The notes under the pieces were generated by a model, which was not told the DNA's origin, ran no database searches, and saw nothing but the letters and a program-made list of their open reading frames with translations. From Paracoccaceae bacterium (lineage in GTDB: Bacteria; Pseudomonadota; Alphaproteobacteria; Rhodobacterales; Rhodobacteraceae): a stretch of 64,000 nt of DNA. The translations under genes were made by a program, and so were the position numbers. Positions 1 through 7,800 of this stretch are shown in pieces. The stretch is taken from NCBI GenBank assembly GCA_002708925.1, contig PAPN01000006.1:58648-122647 (forward strand), written 5' to 3'. Within the stretch, counting starts at the first letter, position 1. The number at the start of each line of letters is the position of its first letter.

Positions 1-1323
1 ATTTTCATCCACCAGACCGGCCGCTTGCAGCCAGGCTTCGAATTCCGGCGCGGCGCGCAGCCCGAAACTGTTGCGCAGATAGGCAATGTCATGAAAGGAC
101 AGGCTTTGATAATTCAGCATGATGTCATCGGCCCCCGGCACGGCAATCAGGAAATGGGCGCGCGCATCGGCCAGCAGGGTCATCAGCACATCCATATCGT
201 TCTGATCGGCCTCGGCGTGGTTGGTATAGCACACGTCACAGCCCATCGGCAGGCCCATCAGCTTACCGCAGAAATGATCCTCCAGCCCCGCGCGGATGAT
301 CTCTTTGCCATCATAGAGGTATTCCGGCCCGATAAAGCCCACCACCGTGTTCACGATCAGCGGATCCACCGCCCGGCAGACCGCATAGGCGCGCGCCTCA
401 AGCGTTTGCTGATCCACCCCGTGATGCGCATTGGCCGACAGGGCCGAGCCCTGCCCCGTTTCCAGATACATCACATTATTGCCCACGGTGCCGCGGTTCA
501 GGCTCAGCGCGGCGGCGCGCGCCTCTTGCAGCATGGACAGGGTGACGCCGAATCCCTCGTTCGCGGCCTGCGTACCGGCCACCGATTGAAACACCAGATC
601 AACGGGGGCGCCGCGCTCGATCATCTGCAAACTGTTGGTCACATGGGTCAGAACGCAGGTCTGGGTGGGGATGTCATAGCGGGTGCGCAGCTCCTCTAAC
701 ATATCCAGCAGGGCCGAGGCCGTGGGGATGTTATCCGTCGCCGGGTTGATGCCGATCACCGCATCGCCCACCCCATAGGACAGCCCATCCAGCGTCGAGG
801 CCGCGATCCCGCGCAGATCGTCCGACGGATGGTTCGGCTGCAAACGCGAGCCGATCCGCCCCGGCAGCCCCAAACTGGTGCGAAACCCGCTGCGTACCTC
901 GATCTTGCGGGCCACGGCGATCAGATCACGGTTGCGCATCAGCTTGGACACGGCGGCGGCCATTTCCGGGGTAATGCCGGGCGCCAGACGGGCCAGAGCA
1001 CTGCCCGTCGCCGCATCCGACAGTAACCAGTCGCGAAACGCGCCCACCGTCATATGCGCCACGGGGGCAAAAGCGGCCGTATCATGCGTGTCCACAATCA
1101 GCCGCGTGACCTCGTCCTGTTCATAGGGGATCAGCGCCTCTTGTAAAAAGACATCCAGCGGCAGATCGGCCAGCAGCATCTGCGCGGCCACCCGTTCCAC
1201 ATCGCTGCGCGCGCAAATCCCGGCCAGCGCATCCCCCGATCGCGCAGGCGTCGCCTTGGCCATTACCTGAGCCAGCCCCTCGAACACCCAGGTCTGTTGG
1301 TTCAGCGCGATCTTATAGCTCAC
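1..1323 (-). CDS. eutB: Ethanolamine ammonia-lyase large subunit, 3' end cut by window edge
   Basis: EutB is the heavy subunit of the adenosylcobalamin-dependent enzyme that converts ethanolamine to acetaldehyde and ammonia. The minus-strand reading frame starts at a GTG (1323-1321) with an AAGGAAG ribosome binding site about 10 bases upstream, and runs open to the window edge, giving 441 codons. The family is usually about 450-465 residues, so only the last residues are missing. Family landmarks include VSYKIALNQQTWVFEGLAQVM at the N-terminus (split here as VSYKIAL/NQQTWVF), GINPATDN in the middle, and GPEYLYDGKEIIRAGLEDHFCGKLMG near the end. The small subunit eutC would be expected just beyond base 1 and cannot be seen. 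The B12 locus at 17-31 kb could supply its cofactor. The identity is recognised from memory of the family. Confidence 0.93.
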   Translation of the reverse strand, partial: MSYKIALNQQTWVFEGLAQVMAKATPARSGDALAGICARSDVERVAAQMLLADLPLDVFLQEALIPYEQDEVTRLIVDTHDTAAFAPVAHMTVGAFRDWLLSDAATGSALARLAPGITPEMAAAVSKLMRNRDLIAVARKIEVRSGFRTSLGLPGRIGSRLQPNHPSDDLRGIAASTLDGLSYGVGDAVIGINPATDNIPTASALLDMLEELRTRYDIPTQTCVLTHVTNSLQMIERGAPVDLVFQSVAGTQAANEGFGVTLSMLQEARAAALSLNRGTVGNNVMYLETGQGSALSANAHHGVDQQTLEARAYAVCRAVDPLIVNTVVGFIGPEYLYDGKEIIRAGLEDHFCGKLMGLPMGCDVCYTNHAEADQNDMDVLMTLLADARAHFLIAVPGADDIMLNYQSLSFHDIAYLRNSFGLRAAPEFEAWLQAAGLVDEN

Positions 1324-1546
1324 GGAGGGCGGCTTCCTTTGTTTACGTGACGCGATGTTGCGGCTGGCTCAATTCCGGGGGCAAGCAAAAAATTACTGTC
1401 AGGCAGAATTTTTTCGCAACAGTCTAGCAAACTGTCCGCATTCGGGCGTTTACGCCGCCCCATGCCGCCCTGCGTGTTGACTTTGGCCCGTCGCGCCACA
1501 AACTGCGGGCGCATCTGTTCAGGACTTCTGAAACCCCGAGAGCGCA

Positions 1547-2329
1547 TTGCAGAACCGGTATCATATCATTCGCCCGAACGGGGCCAGCGCCCCCTGCGCC
1601 GAATCCCTGCTGGCTCTGCGCGCGGATCTGGATCATTGCCTTGATCTGGCCAGCAAATGGCATCTGGCACGCGGCTTTTTGGCCGGGCTGGGAGTCGATC
1701 TGCCGATCTATATGTACCTGCGCCCCTCGGCTCCGCAGGATCGGCCGATGATTTTCTCGGCCATGCCCGATTGGTGGGCCGACCACTATCTAGAGGCAGA
1801 GCTGGCCGCCACCGACCCCTTTTTCAAGACCTGCCACACCCTGGCCCCAGTCCCCACCGGGCGCGATTATGTTCAGGAAAATGCCTATATGCTGTCCGCG
1901 GAGGAGGCCGAATTTATCCGCCAGGCAGGCGAGACCGGGCTGCGCAGCGGGGTGTCCTGCACGGTGCGGCGGGCCAATGCGGGGCATTTCGGCGGCTGGA
2001 ACTTCGGCTCGTGCCTGCCCCGCCCGGAATACGAGGCGCTCTTGCGTGAACACGGGGCCGGGCTGCATCTGGCCGGGCTGCTGGTGCATCAGTCCTTTCA
2101 AGAAAGCGCGGCGCAGACCGCCCCGCCGCCCTCATGCCTGTCCCCGCGCGAACGCGAATGCCTGCTCTGGCTGGCGCAAGGGCTGCGCACGGCCCAAATC
2201 GCCGATCAGATCGGGCTGGCCAGCGTCACGGTCGATCTGCACCTGAAAGGCGCGCGCAAAAAACTGGAGGCCGCCACCCGAGAAGAGGCCCTGGCCAAGG
2301 CGATCATGTCGGGTGAAATCAGCCTTTAG
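1547..2329 (+). CDS. LuxR-type regulator with autoinducer-binding domain (LuxR solo)
   Basis: This 260-residue protein has the two-domain layout of acyl-homoserine-lactone receptors. The N-terminal ligand domain keeps the W77-xxx-Y81 pair and D90-P91 at the same spacing as W57, Y61, D70 and P71 of TraR, and a GLRSGVS segment near residue 131. The second conserved Trp (TraR W85) is not evident. The C-terminal GerE helix-turn-helix spans about 195-260, beginning LSPRERECLLWLAQG. The frame is closed by a TGA just upstream, so the TTG at 1547 is the first possible start; a later start would cut the ligand domain. No luxI synthase is present in the window, so it is a solo here. A near-perfect lux box lies 37 bases after its stop codon, upstream of the next two genes. 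Confidence 0.88.
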   Translation: MQNRYHIIRPNGASAPCAESLLALRADLDHCLDLASKWHLARGFLAGLGVDLPIYMYLRPSAPQDRPMIFSAMPDWWADHYLEAELAATDPFFKTCHTLAPVPTGRDYVQENAYMLSAEEAEFIRQAGETGLRSGVSCTVRRANAGHFGGWNFGSCLPRPEYEALLREHGAGLHLAGLLVHQSFQESAAQTAPPPSCLSPRERECLLWLAQGLRTAQIADQIGLASVTVDLHLKGARKKLEAATREEALAKAIMSGEISL

Positions 2330-2365
2330 GCCGCGCGCGGGCAGCCCCCGCCCCTGCCGGCTGAC

Positions 2366-2385
2366 ACCTATGGATTTCCATAGGT
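2366..2385. promoter_or_regulatory. lux-box-like 20-bp palindrome
   Basis: The arms ACCTATGGA and TCCATAGGT are perfect inverted repeats separated by TT. This gives a 20-bp element with the ACCT...AGGT ends and the dimensions of a lux box. It lies between the LuxR gene and the operon starting at 2505. A half-site CTATGG recurs at 2438-2443. Binding by the neighbouring LuxR protein is inference. Confidence 0.75.
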
Positions 2386-2409
2386 CCATGTTTTTAATGG
2401 ATTTTTGAA

Positions 2410-2440
2410 TTGACAAGCCCGGACCTGCCCCCCTTATCTA
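2410..2440 (+). promoter_or_regulatory. Candidate sigma-70 promoter downstream of the lux box
   Basis: A consensus -35 TTGACA (2410-2415) is followed after 18-19 bases by a weak -10 (TTATCT or TATCTA, 2434-2440). The lux box centre would then be about 70 bases upstream of transcription start, a class I activator distance. The weak -10 fits an activator-dependent promoter. Confidence 0.5.
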
Positions 2441-2504
2441 TGGGCATTTACGCAGGCCAATTACTGCCCTGAAAGGTCTGCAACCATTTCGATTGGAGCC
2501 CTTA

Positions 2505-4799
2505 ATGCTGCGCATTCCAAAGGCCATTTTGGCCTGTTTGATCCTTGTGTTTCCGCATATCGGCCAGGCTTTCACCCTCTCGCCCGATCTTGAAACCCGC
2601 GTCGCGCGGAACAGCCAGATTCTAAGGGATCTCGCTGACAGTATCCCCGCGCATCTCCACGACCCCGAGGCCCTGGCCGACCATCTGGACTATCAGATTT
2701 CGGCCGCCGCCGAGCACGTCCGGACGCAAATCCATTATGATCCCTACCTGGGCGTTTTGCGCGGCCCCTCGGGGACGATTTCGGCGCAGGCCGGCTCGTC
2801 CTGGGATCAGGCCGTTCTGCTGGCCGGGCTGATCAACACCATGGCAGGCGAGGCCCAGCTGGTGCGCGGCGCCCTATCTGCCGAGGATGCGCAGCGCTTG
2901 CTGGGGCAGGCTCTGGCCCCGCGCCCCAGATTCGCGCCTTTGATCTCCGAGGACAGGCTAGAGACGCTGCTGACCCCTGCGCTGGGGGCTGGCTGGGTGG
3001 CCCGCGAACGCGCGCGGCTGGCCGGACAATCCCACAATCCCCGTCAGACCATCGACGCCCAGGCGCGTCTTTTGCAGCACTCCCTGGATCAAAACCAGCT
3101 GCACGCCCCCCCAAACCTGAAGGCGCATCTTTCTGAAATCGCTCGGAATTACGTGTGGGTACGGTATCGGGAAACGCCCTCGGACGCGTGGATCGACGTG
3201 CATCCGGCCTTCGGTAAGCTGCGCGCACCGCAGGTGCAGCCCACCGCGTATCTGGCCGATCAGGTGCCACAAGAGCAATTGCATAAAATCGCGGTCCGCA
3301 TGGATATCGAACGCCACGAGGCCGGGCGCTTGCATCGCGAATCCCTGATGCAGACCTATGAGACCCCGGTGGCCAATCAAGCCTTGCGGCAACTAACCAT
3401 CGGCATTTCCCCGGCCACCGTCGGCACGGATCAGGAAGCCCCCTATTTCGTGCCCGTTCTGAATGGGCAGGCCGCGCCGGACGCGCGCGCCTTTGGCCTG
3501 TTGGGGCTGACGGTCAAAGCGGCGGATGCCGCCGCAGGCCCCGACATTTTCCAGACGATTTCAGGCAAGCTGGCAGGGGGGCAGGGCATTCTGAGCGATA
3601 CCTCAGCCCCCGAAAACACCCCAGGCCAAGGGGCCCCGCGTCTGACCGGCGCTCTGCTGACCATCAGCACCTGGGGCCCTGGCCTGCCCCGCCGGGACGA
3701 GACCCGCCGCCTGTTCGATTTCCGCGATGAAAGGCCGGAAACCGCCAGCTCTCATATCACGTTCGAAGGCATCGTGGACATCAGAACCGGCGCTGAAAAC
3801 GGCGCGTGGCGGACGATTGCCGGGCTGCGCAGCCAGGCTCAGGCGCTTGGCCAGATCCCGTATTACGCAGCCCTGATGCGCCAACAGACTTCTGCCGAAG
3901 AGCTGATCGCAACCGGGGCCATCAGCTATGGGACGTCCCCGATGCCCTGGTCGGACATGGCCTTTTTGGGGCAGATGCTGGCCCCCGATTTTCACCCTCA
4001 GGCCCGCGCCGTGCGCACCGGGGCCTTCGTCAGTATGCGCCGCGCTTTCGAGCAGACAACCCAGGCCGGGCTGCTGGTCACGCGGATGGATATTCTGCAC
4101 GCGCCGGTGATGGGGCTGGCGCGCACGCAGGGGACGGCCACGCAACAGGCAGAAGGGCAGCAAACGGGCGGGCACCTGATCGCCGCCCCCGAACAGGCCC
4201 TGCGGCAGGGCCTGAAAGAAACCCTGATCGAGCAATACTTCTCCACCTCGGACAATTCGGAATTCTGGATGCAGGGCCCTGTCGAAACCGTGCTGCGCAG
4301 CCCCGGCGATCTGAAAAACTGGCTGGAGGGGCGCGCAATCGACACGCTGACCACGGATCGCATGAACGCAGATCTGAAACATGGGCGGGCGCTGTTACTG
4401 GTGGGGCAGGATTCGGATCTGCGCTGGTGGCGGTTCGATCCCTCAACCGGGCATATCCTGGGGATGAGCGCCGCCGGGGGCTCGGAATTCGTGGAATATC
4501 TGACCGGAGCCATCAGCCTGGGCATCGCGATGGCCTTTGCGATCAAGGGCGGGAATGACTGTCAGGCCAATTACGCGGGCGACGACGACATGACGGGGTG
4601 CTGTCTGGTCGGGAACAGTATGCTGGCCGTCGCCGGCGGGGCCATCGGCGCCGGGGCCGGCGTGGCCATCGCTGGCCTGGGGCTCAGCGCGCTTGGCGGT
4701 CTGGCTGTGGGCGTGACATTCGAATTCGTTCTGGATTCGGTCATGCTGATCCCCGGCACCGCCACCGAGGGCGTCTGCAACACGGTTCTGGGGCGGTGA
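2505..4799 (+). CDS. Secreted/envelope protein with degenerate transglutaminase-like domain
   Basis: The ATG at 2505 has a GGAG six bases upstream, so it is preferred over the in-frame TTG at 2493; it gives 764 residues. A signal peptide is clear (MLRIPKAILACLILVFPHIGQA, cut after about residue 22). Residues about 50-240 resemble the transglutaminase core: the segment GSSWDQAVLLAGLINTM (97-113) sits where the active-site Cys normally lies, NYVWVRY (215-221) where the His lies, and WIDVHPAFG (229-237) at the Asp strand. Cys and His are replaced by Ser/Trp and Tyr, so enzyme activity is unlikely. Near residue 640 is a WWRFDPSTGHILG motif. The C-terminus has a hydrophobic segment (about 660-680), a short loop with three Cys, then a long glycine-rich hydrophobic stretch (about 704-748), suggesting membrane insertion. 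It lies 2 bases upstream of the VWA gene, so the two are co-transcribed. The function is unknown. Confidence 0.72.
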   Translation: MLRIPKAILACLILVFPHIGQAFTLSPDLETRVARNSQILRDLADSIPAHLHDPEALADHLDYQISAAAEHVRTQIHYDPYLGVLRGPSGTISAQAGSSWDQAVLLAGLINTMAGEAQLVRGALSAEDAQRLLGQALAPRPRFAPLISEDRLETLLTPALGAGWVARERARLAGQSHNPRQTIDAQARLLQHSLDQNQLHAPPNLKAHLSEIARNYVWVRYRETPSDAWIDVHPAFGKLRAPQVQPTAYLADQVPQEQLHKIAVRMDIERHEAGRLHRESLMQTYETPVANQALRQLTIGISPATVGTDQEAPYFVPVLNGQAAPDARAFGLLGLTVKAADAAAGPDIFQTISGKLAGGQGILSDTSAPENTPGQGAPRLTGALLTISTWGPGLPRRDETRRLFDFRDERPETASSHITFEGIVDIRTGAENGAWRTIAGLRSQAQALGQIPYYAALMRQQTSAEELIATGAISYGTSPMPWSDMAFLGQMLAPDFHPQARAVRTGAFVSMRRAFEQTTQAGLLVTRMDILHAPVMGLARTQGTATQQAEGQQTGGHLIAAPEQALRQGLKETLIEQYFSTSDNSEFWMQGPVETVLRSPGDLKNWLEGRAIDTLTTDRMNADLKHGRALLLVGQDSDLRWWRFDPSTGHILGMSAAGGSEFVEYLTGAISLGIAMAFAIKGGNDCQANYAGDDDMTGCCLVGNSMLAVAGGAIGAGAGVAIAGLGLSALGGLAVGVTFEFVLDSVMLIPGTATEGVCNTVLGR

Positions 4800-4801
4800 T
4801 C

Positions 4802-7800
4802 ATGCGTATTGCTGTCTCGGCCCTGCTGATCGCTCTTTTGCCCATGCCCGGCCTGTCCGAGGGGCTTGTCGATCTGTCCGCCATGCCCGGCGCGCAGCCT
4901 GATACGCCTCCGGTTTCGGCCCGGCACATCGCCCTGCCGCCAGATGGCAGCTATGAAACGCAGCTCGATCTGAGCGGATCTGCCCTGTTTCAGCTGGACG
5001 CCGACGATCCGACCGCGCTGTATGAAATCTCGGCCGAGGCGATGCAGCCGATCGGCCTGACCATCGAGCTGAACCGGCTGAGCCTGAATGAAAAGGGGCA
5101 GGCCACCAAGCGGGAGGTGCTGCTGTCGGACAGCTCTTTGGGGATGGGGGACCGGGTGGCGCGGCTGCGGCCCAGTCTGCTGGTGCCGGGGACGTATTTT
5201 ATCGGGCTGGCCGCGATGGCCCAGACACGGACAAGCCTGCGCATTCGCCGCCTGGCCGCGCCTGTGTTCGTCACCGACGATCAGAAAATCGGCCCCGACA
5301 GCGCCGGGGCCGCGCAGCCAGGCAGCCTGTGCCTGACCCCGGATTTGCCGGCGGGCACGCCAGAAAGCCCGCAAGTGCATGATATCGCCCTGATCGGTGC
5401 GCCGCAGCAGCATCTTGAACTCTGGCTAACCGCAGAAGGCCAGGAACTGGCCCGCCGCGCAGGCGAGGGGCGGATCGCTCTGACCGGGCTGAAACCTATT
5501 GAAAATGCACAGTTTTGCCTGCGTGCGCGCAACGCCCCGCCAGACCACCCCGGCCATTGGCGTTTGCAAATTTCGCGCTCGGATGACGCCGGGCACGAGG
5601 TGGATGACAACCGGCCCTCTCCCCTGCCCGTGGGGAAGACAATTCAGGCCATTCTGGACGGATCGGACCGCGACACCTTTCAATTGCCTGCCCTGCCGGA
5701 TCAGAGGGGCTATGCGCTGTCGCTACAGGCCGAAGCCCCCCTGCGCCTATGTCTGAACGCACCGCAGGGCGAGGAATGCTGGACCGGCGCAGATCTGAAC
5801 ATCGCGCCCACCGTGGCAGGCGATCTGGTGCTGTCCCGTGGCCGCGCCGAGGGCACGCGCTACCGGCTGAGTGCGCGTGAAATCGCGATACCCAAACGCG
5901 CCCGCCCCGAACCCAACCAGGATCCGACCAGCTGGCCGCCGCTGGACGGTCGCGTTCTGGTTCAGGGACACCTGACCCAAGAAGAGCGCGACAGCTTTGC
6001 CTTTCTGACCGGGGATGTCGCGCAGATGTGGCGACTGCAAGTCACGGGCGACGGGGTAAGCCAGGCTCTGCTGACGGATGCCCTGGGCGAGACAGCCGCA
6101 GACATCCGGCGCAATGCCCGTCACGGGCCCCGTTTACCGGCGCGCGATCTCTATCTGCCGGCGGGGACGGCGCAGATCAGCCTGCGCGGCCTTGGGGACT
6201 ATCGCGTTCTGGCCAAACCGCTTGGCCCGCCCCGGCCCAATTCCGAGCGCGAACCGAACGATGACGCCGCCAAGCCCCGCCGACTGACGATTGGCACACC
6301 GCTGGTTGGTACGCTGCGCGACGGGGACCGCGATCATTTCGGATTTTACCTCAGACGCGCGGCGGAAATGCGCGTCACCGTCAGCCCTCCGGCGGGCGCG
6401 CGGTATGAGCTGGACATCAGCAGCGCCGGGCGGCCCTCTTCTGCCGGGTTTCACCGCGAAAAAGCCACCGCCCCGCATCTGGAGAAAACGGTCCTGCTGC
6501 CCCCCGGCGAGCATGTCTTGCGACTGCTTCCGCTGGACCCAAGCCCCGCCGAATACAGCGTTGCGATCGACTATGTGAACCCGTTTGGCGACGCCGAGAC
6601 CGCTCAGATGTCTGCGGTTGCTCCGACGCTTCGGGCTTTCTCGCGCTTTGCGCAGTCCGGCCAGTTGCCCGTCACGATCCGCAACCTGTCGGATCGGCAA
6701 ATTCAGGGCCGTTTGCAGGGCTGGTCTGCCGATCCGGCGCTGCACCTGTCGGCTCAGGCCCTGACGCTTGGGCCGGGGCAGGTGCAAACCGTGCCCATGG
6801 TCTTTGCTGCGGCGCCGGATTTGAACGCCGGAAAACTGCCCGTGTTTGTGGCGATCACCGACGCGCAGGGGCAGGCGCTGGGGTCTGCGCCTGTGGCGTT
6901 TGCAGCCACGCCCGAGGCCCCCGCTCAGGCTCCGGCACAGGCAAAACACGTGCCCGACGCGCTCCGAGGTGGCATCAACCTGGCTCAGGCCGCGCTGGGG
7001 GCCAGATGGCTGCCCACCGACACGGCCCAGATTGACGAAACCGGAGACTACGCCCGCGGCAACCCGGCGCAGGCGCGGGGTTTTCCTGTGCTGCTGAACG
7101 GCGTGATTGCGCAGGGCACCCCCCCTGTGGACCAAGAGGCCTATCTGTCCGCCAACAACGCCCCGCACAGTCTGGCCCCGGTTCTGGCCTTACCAGAGGG
7201 GCGGGAATTTCCCGTGGCCGGCATCGCGATTGACACACGGATGCTGGCGGCAGGGGACGCGTTGCACCGCTTTGCTGTCGATCTGTCGCACGATGGCCAA
7301 AGCTGGGCCGAGGCCCTGACCGGCACCCATGATCTGTGGGGGCAAACCGCCTATTACACATTGCCAGACGGGCCCCGGATGGCGCGTTTTGTCCGGCTCC
7401 GAGCGCTGGATCGGCGGCGGCCTCCGACCGGGCAGATCGCCGTGAACGGATTCGAAGTCATCGCCCAGCCCGGCCATTCGGGGCTGGGGCCGCTCAATCT
7501 GGCCGATCGCAGGCTGGGTGGCTGGGCCAGCGGCGGCCGTCAGCATCTGCTGGGCCCCGGTTTTCTGCACGCTCCGATCCGGCCCGACCAGCCGGCAAAC
7601 CAGCTGATCGCCCCCGAGGGCACCGCCGATCACAACGTGATTTTCAGCTTCCTGAACACCCGCTCTGCGCAGCTGGCAGCGCTGGAGTTCACCTACCCGC
7701 ACACCCTGCCCGATGCGCCGAATTTCGCAGCAACTGCCGTGGTCCAGCCGCTGCTGAACACGCCGCTGGATGCCCCCGCCAAGCCCGTTACAATCGGGCT

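Noticed and set aside
1324-1546. A luxI gene or second lux box near the LuxR gene
   Set aside because: The 223 bases between eutB and LuxR hold no reading frame of suitable size and no matching palindrome; no luxI homolog was seen anywhere in the window.
4598-4801. An extended start for the VWA protein
   Set aside because: It overlaps the coding end of the transglutaminase-like gene; the signal peptide begins at 4802.
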